Assembly (NCBI GenBank): GCA_030549205.1
Contig: JAUKTV010000002.1
Span: forward strand, 248,001 to 312,000
DNA: 64,000 nucleotides
Source of the DNA: Apiosordaria backusii
Taxonomy: Eukaryota > Ascomycota > Sordariomycetes > Sordariales > Lasiosphaeriaceae
Direction: 5' to 3'
Part shown: piece after piece, positions 34,115-44,809 of the stretch
How positions within the stretch are numbered: the first letter of the stretch is position 1
How the letters are laid out: each line of letters begins with the position of its first letter
Translations under genes and position numbers: made by a program
Notes under the pieces: generated by a model
The model's database searches: none
Seen by the model: only the letters and a program-made list of their open reading frames with translations
Told to the model about the DNA's origin: nothing

Positions 34115-36096
34115 TCTACGGTCGATAGCAGCATCGCAGTTTACGACTTTATGATGATGGGCGGGGTCCGGGATTTCCTTTTGGGTTCGCTACGCATCTT
34201 CTGCGACACCAAACCCAGTCTTTTTGTTTGATACACCTGTTCCTTTACACTTTGGGGTTGGGACTGCATTGCGTTTGGCGTTGTATGGTTTACACAAAAT
34301 TTCGGCCCATCTTTTGCCAGGCTGGTTAGAGGGCAGAAGGTGCAGCTTATGAATGGGTCTTTCTTTTTGCGTCTTTTTTCTTGCCTGTCCATCTCTCAAC
34401 ACGCCTTGCGTTGTTGTCATGGGCGGCGACCTTGCTGAGGAAAGGCTGCGCTATTGGCGGCACGCTCTGTGGTTGAGGGGCAGGGGCGCTAAGATTTGGG
34501 GGTTTGGGATCATTATCACCAGGACACGGAGTGGGCGGGTTGTCCAGAGGGCTGATGAGCTCTGATGACTTGAATGGGAATGGGGTTGCAATTCTTGCTT
34601 GATGCTACCGCCAGATATTTCTGGACGGTATCGAGCGACTTGGGGTCTTTTTGTGACTGGCTGGGGCGCGTCAAAACATGTAAACAGTATAAAAACATGA
34701 GCGGGAGGGAGAAAATCGGTTGCTCATTACATAGCGCCGTCTCTCAACGGACCATTTTTAATGTCTTTTTTTCAGCGTGGCATTCTGGAGTCATGGTTGA
34801 TTCTTTGGTGGGAGGGGGGGAAAGGATATCCGCCCTGGTGATTGGGAAACGCAACATGAATATGGATGGGTTGGGCAGAACTGGGCGGGCTTTTGTTGCA
34901 GTGGACAACTTGAGTAGCTCTCTACGTAGCTAGTGCTTTTGTGTATCTCATTGTGCAGCTTAAAAAATCGAGTTTGGCTGAGTGAAACAACTCGAGGTTT
35001 GTGATCAGTGCTCGAGTGGTCTCTTTTTAGGTGTCAGGCTTACTGAGTCTGTTCATGGTGCTCCTCCGATGCTCTTTCCAAGCCGCCCTCGACGCACGGG
35101 AACTTTTGTTTCTGTGTGTTTTGTGGGAAAGAGACCGATATCTTGCATAAGAAATGGTCCCATCTCCGAATAATCGGTGCTGTCAGGCCCACAAACCCAT
35201 CCTGCCCAACCTGCTTTCCAACGTTTAATTACAATTTTCTTAGACTCGAATATCGGAGTTATTTTAATTTCACAAGAAACAACACATAAAAAGAACAAGG
35301 TCCCTGTATTTGACTTGGCTCACCGCTTTTCCTGGAGGACTTGATTTGAGAGTATTCCCGGCTTGACTTGGCTCAGAGCTCATCAAGTCCTCCGGAAGCA
35401 GTATTTCCTGCCCGATTCTTGGCAAAGTGGATATATTTGAACTATCTACAACTACGTCATGGTGTTAACTGTCAACAAAACAACGCCCTAAATAGCTAAC
35501 TAAAGCCCTGTTTCAAAGCCCGCTGTGGGAGATCCGGAGCCGAAGGTCCGAGGGCAGTGTGGTTGATGAGCGAGCAGTTGGAAGGCCTGTTCAAAATCCA
35601 CGCCTTGGCCGAAAAACAGCGGAAAACAACGATTTGGCCATGGCCGAACAAGCCGAGGATCTGAATTTTCCTTCGGATCAATGGATCTTACGGTTCCGGT
35701 AGGTCCCTAAGGGCACCAGGGCCCGGGGAGCCTTCCCAACGACGGCCTCACCACCATGCCCCCGGGTATCACCACTTTTTGTGGCCTTCACAAACAGTAA
35801 AACTTATCAAGTCTTCAAGTCTGAGCCAATAGCAGGCTTGATTTGGCTCAGGCCAATATACGATCGATTTGACTTGGCTCATTGACTTGACTTGCAAGTC
35901 AAGTCTCGTCAAGTTTAGCTCAGCAGCAGCAAACCGAATGTAATCACAAAATTGCAACAAGCAAACCGCCGTCAGTTACGTACGAACTGGGGCATGGTGG
36001 ATGCGCGAATTAATATCCCTGACAAAGAGGCTTTATCAATAAGTACTTAGGACGAATGTGTAGATCAATGGTCTGAAGTCCAGCCCGCTCACCTTG
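34115..36096. other. Intergenic region with a repeated short motif
   Basis: No supported ORF. It holds T/G-rich 3' flank sequence and, at 35311-35881, several copies of a short motif listed separately. Confidence 0.4.
35311..35930. repeat. Scattered TGACTTGGCTCA motif cluster
   Basis: TGACTTGGCTCA occurs at 35311, 35364 and 35870, with TGATTTGGCTCA at 35839. TCAAGTCTGAGCCAA at about 35814 is a partial inverted form. Two copies lie on each side of a GC-richer ~450-bp stretch. It could be the remnant of a small element or a degenerate minisatellite. Confidence 0.45.
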
Positions 36097-36103
36097 TATA
36101 AAT
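36097..36103 (+). promoter_or_regulatory. TATA box of the NLR gene
   Basis: TATAAAT lies 169 bp upstream of the ATG at 36266, so the broken gene still has a promoter-like start. Confidence 0.4.
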
Positions 36104-36265
36104 CTAACGGATCTGTCGAGTCTCCAATGGTCGCCTTTCCTCACCCCGCACCCTCAACCAGCATCCAGCTCTCAAATCCCCTCTCAACACGCCGGCGGCC
36201 GGCCTCATCTCCCTATCGCCTCGAGTATTACTTGCAACGCTGAAGACATCCTGAACAAGCCAAGT

Positions 36266-38786
36266 ATGTTTGGCCTTCTGACCCTTGCGCCACCCGCATA
36301 TGACGAGAACGATGAGGTTCGAAAAGGGGTAGAGATAGAGTGAGTACTATCTCCATTCGCCAGTTACACACGGACAAAACAGGGTGCGACCAGCTCTAAA
36401 CGCCTTCTAGCATCGTTTTCGTTCACGGTCTTAATGGTAATCGAATCACGACACCTTCTTCAGGGAGCCAGGTCCAGCCAGACATTCTGCTGGAACGTCC
36501 CGAGCTTTTTAAGGAGACTGTATTTCGACAGAGGTAAGACCTCGGAACCCTTCTCACTGTGCAGGAGTGATGCTGATCTTCCACTGTCAGAAACCGAGAT
36601 GGAGCTGCTCCAGAATGCGCTGTTTGGGAAATCTGACGAACGATCATTTGGAATTTACGGCATACTTTAGGCGGTGTGGGGAAGACGCAACTCGCCTTGA
36701 AGGCAGTTTGATACTTTCCAACACCGGTACAGTCATGTATTTTGGATTCCCGCAGCAACAGAGCTCAAGTTGGGAGATACCTTTAAGCAGATTGCAATGT
36801 CGTTGGAACTAATTGATGAATCTGAGACCGACCAAAACAAGAGCTTACGCGCCGTTAAGAACTGGCTTGCACAGCATTCCAAGTGGCTCTTGGTTTTTGA
36901 CAATGCTGACACCAACGATACCAATTCTTTGCGTCAGTATTTTCCATCTCCTGTTCGGGGATCAATTATCACCACATCACGCAGTCCTTCCCTTGTCACT
37001 AGACGTGTGGTTTCCAGCGGAGTCCAGCTACAGCCTCTGGAGAGGGTGCAGGGTACAAAATTTCTTCTTTCACGATTGGAGTCTTCACACCAACACGACC
37101 AGCAAGAATCGCCCGAGGAGAGAGAAAGGCTTGCTTCAGAAATATCGGAAGAGATGGGAGGGCATTGTCTCGGCTTGGCAACCATGGCAGCGTACATTCA
37201 GGCGTCAGGCATGGGATTGCAAGAGTTCTTGGTCCAGTTCCGGCGCAACAGGAGCAAACTAATTTCCGGTACCGAGAAGCTCTCACACACCCCTTTCGAT
37301 TACGAACTATCCTTTGCTACATGTTGGTCTATCTCCATGGAAAGTTTGGAGGGCGATGATCCGGGCGATCTCTTGGGGATACTCTCGATGCTCGACCCCG
37401 ACAGAATCTCAGAGGACATCCTGAAAGGTTTTGCTGTGCATAGCGAGACGAGCGAGGATGACACCATTTCGGCTTTGCGTGACACCTGTACATACATCGA
37501 AGCGAGAGTTGCTCTCCTGGATCAGGGTCTTATCGACAGCTACCGCGACAATAAGGAGTCACGGCAGTTCATTACAATCCACCGGCTGGTTCAGGAGGCT
37601 GCGATACGTCACTCGGGAGAGAGTGGCCAGCTTGGAGAATCGTTTGACAACGCCGTTAAGTGCCTTCGCAGAATCTACCCTCACCAAAAAAAACGGCGAA
37701 TCAATGTTCCAGGATTTTGGGGAGTGCCGTCGCATTACACCTCACATTGCCAGTCTTGAACGAATTTTTGCACAGCATTTCTTACCCGTATCTCAGAAAG
37801 GGCCGACACGACCGAGTCTGCCAAAAGGAAGGGGGAACTTCATAGGCCTTCTCGCTGATGCAGGCTGGTATCTGTACGAAGCCGGATCAGCTCAAGGTGC
37901 AAAAACGCTGCTGAATACTGCAGAGAAGATATGCGATGGCTTAATGGGAGATAAACCAGATCTTTTGGAGGCCCTCATCTACAACAACCTCGGGGTAATC
38001 TACGATTCAGAAAACAAACCGGCGGAGGCGTTCGCGTATGCCTCGAAATGCGCTGATACCAGGTCGCAGCGGATGGACCCCTACGATCCAGAGATGGGAA
38101 ATTCTTGGAACAACCTCGGCAACTGCGCTCTGGAGATGGGAAACTTTTCGGATGCTCAAAACTACTTCCAGAAGACAGCTCAGGCCCATGAGAGCAGTGA
38201 GAGCCCCTCTCACGATTTGCTGGAGGGGGTCTACTCGAGCTTGGGACTCTGCCATCTTTACCAAGATGAACTGGATGATGCAGAGAAGAATCTACAGAAA
38301 GCAATCTTTCCTCACCAATACCTGTCACCAAACCATTTTACGGCTATTACCATCTCCATTGTTGGCATGTTGAGAATGAAGCAAGGCAGATGGACTGAGG
38401 CGAAGGAAACGTTCCTTCGTCGTTTGGCGCTACGGCGAGAGATATTTGGCCGAGAGTATCGGCTAATAGGCACCTGTCTCCATCACATCGCCTTCGTCGA
38501 TTTTCGCCTCGGAAGTTATCACGAGGCAATAGAACGGCTGCGACAAGCCATACTGATCTTTCGCGATGCCAGTCAGACAAGACGGTGTTTGTTGGAAAGA
38601 TCTTTGTTGAAGCTAGCGGACTGTCTGGAGATAAAGGGAGACCCCAGTGATGCGGCAGAGGCCGCACAACTTCGGGAAGAGGTTAAAAGGCAGTGCACGG
38701 GGTCTGAAACGGGACTTATAGGAACGGAGGAGAAGTATGTTTGGAATCAGCAAGTTGCTGTCGAGTATCGTTGTCTTTGGCCTTAA
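36266..38786 (+). pseudogene. Decayed NLR (hydrolase-like start, NB-ARC/NACHT-type NTPase, TPR)
   Basis: Exon 1 (36266..36339) and exon 2 (from 36411) join to EIDIVFVHGLNGNRITT, the start of the SesB/alpha-beta-hydrolase N-domain of fungal NLRs. About 40 residues later the frame stops (36535-36537), so most of that domain (normally some 200+ residues) is absent. A 31-nt GTAAGA...GCAG segment there is too short for a normal intron. The NTPase part is readable: ETEMELLQNALFGK, SFGIYGI, the P-loop GGVGKTQLAL (36670-36699), YSHVFWIPA, Walker B-like KWLLVFDNAD, GSIITTSRS and GHCLGLATMAAYI. Frame changes occur just before the P-loop, at an extra T near 36707 and at an A8 run near 37685-37692. After that come PHIASLERIF and six or so TPR-like units (37858-38700). 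Fungal NLRs sense non-self and trigger heterokaryon incompatibility or defence. This copy cannot make the full protein as it stands. Confidence 0.75.
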
Positions 38787-39819
38787 GAGGGATCGCACCT
38801 GGCCCCACACCAGGGTTAGGGTTATAGCTGCAGTTAAAATAGAGAAAACTGAATAATCCGAAGCCCTAACTACTAACCTGAATCCTTAACTACTAACCCG
38901 AAGCCCTAACTAACTAAGCCGAACCCTAACTACTAACCTAAACCTTAACTATTGCTCGTAAGCTCGCGATTTTTGGCGGAAAATGGCAGAGTTTGTCCAA
39001 GTCGCGCGCAGGTGCGGGAGAGTGGGGCTAAGACCCCTGCGGTGGCCCGGGCGGGGCCTACTGGGTGTGAACGTAGGCCGCACGCCCCCCCTTGTAATTC
39101 CACCTCCCTAGAAAACTCGCAGTTAGCCCAACCAAAAACATTGCATGACTCATCCGAGGTGCCTTGTGGGGTGACATGTGCTCGGCGGCCGCGACGCTAT
39201 GGTTATCAAAAAGCACCAAAAAAGGGACGCGTTGGATGACGGCATTCCCCAAGATTGAAAGTGGAGAAGGACTTGAGGAGAGTGTGGGGAAGACCCCTGG
39301 TTGCTGGCCCGTGCGTTCAAGCATGAGGGTGGATTTCGTGCATAGAAAGGATGACCTCGGCTTTTTTGGCACGTGTGAATTGAAAGAGGAGGTCCCCTTT
39401 CTCGAGCTTTGTGGATCGAGCCTCCCCTCTTTCATTATCAAACGCAGCTGTTGTCTTTGAAATACTATCGCGATACCTACAATTGAGGAATATTATACTT
39501 TGGTTTTGACTTTGTTGTTGTTTATTGTTGATTCGATATTCGATAACAAAAACGCGGAAAGGACGCGACATTTAGCGGCGCACGCGCAATCAAATTACTG
39601 ACCAGGTATTGATGCGAGCCTGACGCCTAACGTGCATCCCGCACACTGCCGCTGGCTGTTCTTCAGCCTCCATCCAGCTTACTGTTTTCCGGGCGAACCG
39701 AGTTGCGACCGAAACAACTACCGACTCTCTCGTAGTCTTTTCTATGCCTCTGATTCTTCCAGTTACACAGGTCACGACATTTTGCCTCAATTAACTAACC
39801 TCACCGACATTCTTCAACA
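38787..39819. other. Intergenic region with minisatellite
   Basis: Region between the NLR pseudogene and the TMEM135-like gene. Left part carries the telomere-like minisatellite, the right part the promoter. ORFs are short and motif-free. Confidence 0.45.
38811..38950. repeat. Degenerate telomere-like minisatellite
   Basis: AGGGTTAGGGTTATAG (38813-38828) is followed by about four to five degenerate ~20-bp units of the form GAAGCCCTAACTACTAACC up to 38950. The CCCTAA core is the fungal telomere hexamer, here in an internal position next to an NLR pseudogene. Confidence 0.65.
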
Positions 39820-41668
39820 ATGGCGGCCTCGAGCGCGAGCGCCGCCGCCAGCGGTGCCATCACTGCAAGTTCGACCTCGGACCCGATCCTCCGCAATGCG
39901 TTGCGATACACCATCTCCGCGAGGGAATACGCTCTCTTGCACAAATACGTCATTTCCAAATCTCGCGCGCTAAAGAGACGAGCCCCGACGGTGGAAAAGG
40001 TTCGGGTGATGATGGACGGTCCTGGCCCTTCTACAGCACAGCAGCAACAGCAGCAGCAGCAGCAAGGAAGGAAGAGCTCCAATGCTGGCGACAAGAGAAG
40101 GGGCTCTGTCAAGGGGAAGGATGTCACCCGGCCCGCCGGGGGGGCAGATGATTACAATGCCAAGGCGATCAGGCATTCCCTCCGTGTGTTCATGGCAACT
40201 GGGGCGGTGATGAAGTTATGGGGCCTCGCGCAGACGAGGTTGTTGGGGAAGCAGAAAGATGGCAAGGCTGGGGATAAGCAAGGGCTGCACAAGTCACCGA
40301 CGCTGAGGCTGGGGTTGAGTTTGAGTACGATCTTGTTTCTGTACAGGATTCTGTTTCGGTTCTTTACGCGGTTGAGGGTGCAACTGCTTGAGCCGAGTGC
40401 TGCGCCTTTCAGGAAGAGGAATCCAAAGACGGCGAGCACGCTTACGAGTCCGTATGCTCCGGCTGTTGGGGCGAGTTTGGCGGGTCTAGCACTGGGAGTG
40501 TACCCGGCGGAACAGCTACGGGTGACAATCGCTCTGCTTCTGGGGTTTAAGGCGCTGGAGTGGGGGTGGAATTGTGCGGAGGAAAATGGGATGGTTTGGG
40601 GTTGGGAGAGCACAAGCAAGCCAGGGGTTGGGAAACCGAAGATGAAGGAGAGGCCGTGGTGGTGGGGGAGCTGGATGCTGCAGCCGCTGGCGTTTGGGCA
40701 GTTGCTGCATGCCGCGGTGTTTGATCGTGATTGCTTCCCGAAGGCGTATGGGGATTTGATCTCAAGGTTTTCGTTGACGTATCTGCATCCTAAGCCGGAG
40801 GACTTCCCGGTGGGGATGCAGTGGCCGACGACGGAGGTGGTGGTTGATGGGATTGCGAGGATGGCTAAGCTCAGCTGGCCGTAAGTTTTGTTCTTTAGTT
40901 ATGTTGAAGAAATGATGCTAACACAAAAAAATCAGGGCTTTTATCTCCCCAACTTTGTTCCCCGGCAAAGAGGACACCCTCCCCCCGGGCCTCTCCGCCA
41001 TCGCTCCCTTAACCTCCGGCGCACATCCACTCATCACCTCCCTCTCTTGCGCCACCCTCCACCCATCCGACCCATCATGCACCCGCACATTCCTCACCTT
41101 TTGGCTCCGGTCCTTCCCACCACTTACCCGAATCCTGCTGCTAGTCTACTCCATTTTGATGGTCCCGAAGATGAAATCCTTCTACCACTTCCCCGTCTCC
41201 ACCCTCCAAACCCTCGTCTCCAACGCCCTTCGGATGTCAACCTTCCTCACCGGCGCCGTCGCCACCGCCTGGTCAAGCATTTGCTTCTTCCAGTCGTGGT
41301 TCCCGCGGACTTTTCTGCCAACCCAGAGGATGTTCTTGGGTGGGTTCTTGGCTGGGCTGTGGGCGATGATTGAACAGGGGAGGCAGGGGAGCAGACAGAT
41401 TTTCTTGTATAGTGCCAAGGCTAGTGTGGAAAGCTTCTGGAAGGTGGGGGTCAAGAGGAGGTGGTGGAGGGCGATGAAGGGGGGCGATGTGTGGGTTTTT
41501 GTTGCGGCGCTTATGCTGACTGGGATTGTGTATGAGAGGGACGCGAGGGCGATTAAGGAGGGGTCGTGGAGGAAGGGTATCAGTTGGGTTAGGGGGGAGG
41601 GGTTTAGGGATTGGGGGGTTGAGGTTGAGGAGGGGGAGGAACAGGAGGAGGGGGAGAAGGAGGAGTAA
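39820..41668 (+). CDS. TMEM135-like / integral membrane protein 25D9-6 family
   Basis: Exons 39820..40880 and 40936..41668 joined across a 55-bp intron (CC|G = Pro); 597 aa. The start region (DPILRNALRYTISAREYALL) and the block KRRAPTVEKVRVMMDG are the hallmark of this ascomycete family. A low-complexity stretch with nine Gln follows (residues 74-82). Several hydrophobic segments span about residues 160-290 (LGLSLSTILFLYRILFRFF, GASLAGLALGVYP, LRVTIALLLGFKALEW). The second half has CATLHPSDPSC, FWLRSFPPLTRILLLVYSIL, STFLTGAVATAWSSICFFQS and MFLGGFLAGLWAMIEQGR, the TMEM135 signature with the cysteine pair. The animal relatives act in peroxisomal and mitochondrial dynamics, so a peroxisomal or mitochondrial membrane location is inferred. 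The tail is acidic (EEGEEQEEGEKEE). Confidence 0.82.
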
Positions 41669-41961
41669 GAGGGGGGTGATTAGAGGTTAGTGTTTTGGGA
41701 TCAGTCTTGCGGCATTAGAAGGTTGAGGGGTTGGGCAGGTTGCTTTTGTGGGGGCGCGTTGTTGTTATGATAGACTGATCTTGTGATGAGATCCATGATG
41801 TATGATTAATCCGTAATTATTGCGTGCACCCCTAAAGTTGTCCCTTGATATATACTGTATTTTATATAAGAAAGAACGCAATTCAATGTTAATGGAGATT
41901 CTTAATAGGTTGTAAAGTATCGTTACGATACTTTGGAGCTTGACGTCGATGTCAAACATGT

Positions 41962-42056
41962 CAATTGAGGGACCACATCTAACTCTAACCCCTGTGGTGG
42001 TAATATCAGAAGGGGGGAGGTAATGTCCCCCGATAAAGTCTCTAAAAAAAGAGACC
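41962..42056. repeat. Dispersed repeat module, copy 1
   Basis: ATTGAGGGACCACATC, then AACTCTAACCCCTGTGG, a G-rich run and CCCCCGATAAAGTCTC, followed by a short stem-loop (GTCTC, A-rich loop, GAGAC). The same order recurs at 42632-42700. Confidence 0.5.
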
Positions 42057-42631
42057 TCCTCCGGGCGCATCCCCTTCCCCAATTGTGGGTTAGGGTTATA
42101 TATGGCCCCTAAAATTGACATGATATTTCCCAAGACTTTGCTCCCATCACAACCACTATTAAAACCATAACTGTCATTGCGCCGCATTTTGTTCTATACA
42201 AAGCCCTATATAGAACGATGATTACAGATGCCTTAAATAATCTACAACATTGACGCGATTTCCATACCTTTCAGCCAACCTGGAAATACATACCCCAGGA
42301 TTTCATTCCTTACAAGCCTCGGCCAAAGCGCTTTCAAAGGCCTGGAAAATGCGTTTTGAGAGCTCTTTGGTCGAGGCAGTAATATGGGTGGCATTTTTAG
42401 TGGTAGTTTGAGTGGTAGTTGTAGTGGGTGGTGGGTGGTAGTTTGGAGGGTGCATTGGCTTGTGGGTAGTGGGAATTGTGTTCATGTTGTAGCTTATTGG
42501 TAGCATTTTCAATCATTGCTTTATATGGGACTTTGTATGGGAGAAAATGCAGTGCAATGACAGTTGTGGTTCCATGTAGTTCCATGTCTTGACCGTGGTT
42601 GTGATGGAAAAATCGAGTGGAAGATGTTGAT

Positions 42632-42700
42632 TCAGGGGCCCCACACAACCCTAGCCCCCATAGGAGGGGGTGCATCCCGATAAAATCTCTTCTTTTAAGT
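42632..42700. repeat. Dispersed repeat module, copy 2
   Basis: ATTCAGGGGCCCCACAC, AACCCTAGCCCC, GGAGGGGGTGCATCCCGATA and AAATCTCTTC, followed by a weak stem (ATCTC / GAGAT). It shares GGAGGGGGTGCAT with 61261-61273 and the CCCGATAAA part with 63922-63934. Confidence 0.5.
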
Positions 42701-42788
42701 GACGAGATGCGAGTTGTAGGACCGTCACTATTCTATTTTGTGCTTGGTATTGAGAGAGATATAAAATGAAGTTGGAAATGCAGTTGCT

Positions 42789-43972
42789 CTACAAGAAGAC
42801 CATACATCTCAGCTCAATGCTCCTGCGTCTGGGCGCATCGACTGCTATTGTAGGGTCTTCGAACGCTGTATGAGGACATCCTATTATGTCTGTGTTAGTA
42901 ATATGTTCTTTTTGACTGCGCTTTCAGGCTTAACCTACTTGTCGACGATCCGGAGTCCACATTCATAATCAACAGCACTTCGTTCATCATCTGGCCCTTC
43001 AAGTAGTACCAACGTTGATTTGAGTTGTACCACAACTCTGACGCCTCAAGTTCCAGATGTGGATATATGATATCAGACGCGACCAGATCATCATCGTCCA
43101 ATGAGCGAGAGTCACAAAGAGCCAACGGCATGCTCACAACAGGCTCCTGTAATGGCCTCCACACACTGATGCGCAAGTGACATTGCGTAAGGATCAGTGT
43201 TTTTCCTTTCAATACATTGGTGATCCTACTTACTTCACGATGTGCCACCGTCTCTTGAGCAGAGTCTCGGCTTCCTCTCCACACTTCAGCCGAATCCTCA
43301 TCTTGGCACTCTCCTTGGAGATATCTGGAGGTATGTACAGTCCACACGGTTAGTAGCAATTCACGGCTTGCGCCACTAGCTTCTGGGGTTGTGGAGGTCT
43401 TTCTCACCGAGATGGGCGCCCAATATGTGCCTTTTTACCTTCTTAGAAGCGCCATCAGGCCTCTCCTCGCTAGGGGTTCTCTGCCAACGAATCTTGGCCT
43501 TTTTGTTAACTTGTCTCAAGATGTATGGGATCACATCTGAACAAAGTAAGGAAATCTAGCCAAGTCAAAGGAAACATACCACATAATCATAGACTACAAC
43601 TTTGTATGCGTGGAGATGATTTCGCAAGACTTCACCCATCTCGTTCATGTACTCATCAAGTTGGCCTTCGTCAGCACCAAAGCCAGGGTCCAACTTGAGG
43701 TCATGGTCGAGCCATTCAAAGCCATGCGTGTAAAGGAAAAAGTTCTTTTCGAATCCACGCGCATTTCGGACGATTGTTGGGGTCGGTGAATTTACGATGT
43801 TCGTCTTTTTGATACCAGGCGGCGGATGACTGGCCAACGAGTACGGCTTCTCTTCGTCGTAAAGAGGGTCGGGCTTTAGGTAATAGACATTGGCAATGAG
43901 TGTATCTTCAATTTCTGGATGGTCAGATGTTTGAGGTGGAGTATTTGTAGGAAAGGTTGTGGCCGCTGCCAT
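42789..43972 (-). CDS. CmcJ/NvfI/asaB-like oxidoreductase family protein, exon 1/2 junction unclear
   Basis: Minus-strand exons 43972..~43580, 43536..43408, 43324..43234, 43165..42939 and 42880..42789; about 312 aa. The family is clear from the end of the protein: HIVNVWRPLQEPV, MPLALCDSRSLDDDDLV, NQRWYYLKGQMMNEVLLI, DSGSSTRCPHTAFEDPT and RRRSIELRCMVF. The start also fits: THGFEWLDHD and LHAYKVVVYDYV. Members occur in secondary-metabolite clusters (asaB, GA4 desaturase-like, cephamycin CmcJ); the exact reaction here is not predictable. Introns 2-4 (82, 68 and 58 bp) have good borders and keep frame. Intron 1 does not: the GTATGT donor at 43579 gives 43 nt and the wrong phase, and the in-phase alternative is 39 nt with a poor donor. 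A small indel is therefore possible, which would make this a recent pseudogene. The putative substrate-binding histidine region (VKRHILGAHLD) differs from the usual RVHVDQ type. Confidence 0.72.
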
Positions 43973-44480
43973 CTCGATATCAGTTCACTTGAGGTCACAG
44001 ACCTGTCTCGGTTGAGTGTTGGCAGACTGGAAAGCTATGAAAAACAAATGAAACAAGGAGGAGGGGAACCTGGGAGCAGATGAGGACGAGGCTCTGGAGG
44101 GCATTGCATGACGGAATTGCAGGCCGAAGCCGGTTCGATCCACGCAGTTCCCTCTCTTGTTTGCGTACCTAAGGTAGAACGAGGACGTTTTATTCGGGGC
44201 TCGCCCCAACAGATCATTGGTAGGACATTTCATGTGTCACACCTGTGGACGCTGCTCGGCATCTTATCGCTGGAGGAGGCCATGATTTTGGGACAACGTG
44301 GCAGGCAATCTATGGCATTGCGGGTGTGCATCGATACGTATCAACAAGAAATGTAACAAGAATGGTAAAAGAGGTGACATACGGGGAAAGGCTGGTAAAA
44401 TCTCTTCATTCTTGGTGAACTGGACTTTGAATGCAAGGCAATTGGGTACAGTATACCCGAGCTACATAATCTACCGCATA
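43973..44480. other. Intergenic, left shoulder of the AT-rich block
   Basis: Promoter side of the CmcJ-like gene. No gene is supported; base composition falls towards AT at about 44.48 kb. Confidence 0.4.
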
Positions 44481-44809
44481 TAAATACTAAATACTGTTAA
44501 GGGTCTAGACTTAGAAGACAGTATATTCGTTATAGACCTTTCGGAGGTCCGGTAATTCAATAGTAGTCCAATAATTCGATAGCTAGCCTCTAAGCAAACC
44601 CCCCTATATTTAATAAAACTCTTATATCTGTCATGGCACTAGCGGGTGCCCCACTTCCTAGTTTGGCCTAGTCTCAGTGCTCAGACCAGCCCAGCGCTGT
44701 TTGTACCCTCGGCCCTACCCCTCACTCACACCCCAGCCAGCCAATCAGAGACCTCCATTATACAGCAGCGAATGCTGGTCTAAGTCAACAATGCACTTTT
44801 TCAGACTTC

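Larger units (their letters stand above)
41669..42788. other. Intergenic region with dispersed repeat copies
   Basis: No supported gene. It holds two related ~80-bp modules listed separately, a telomere-like GGGTTAGGGTTA (42087-42098) and a Thr-rich minus-strand ORF without recognisable content. Confidence 0.4.

Noticed and set aside
36534..36564. 31-nt GTAAGA...GCAG segment as an NLR intron
   Set aside because: It restores frame but is far below the usual fungal minimum of about 45 nt, and the adjacent N-domain is missing anyway.
44120..44140. GGTTCGATCC, resembling a tRNA T-loop
   Set aside because: No acceptor stem or D/anticodon arms can be built around it.
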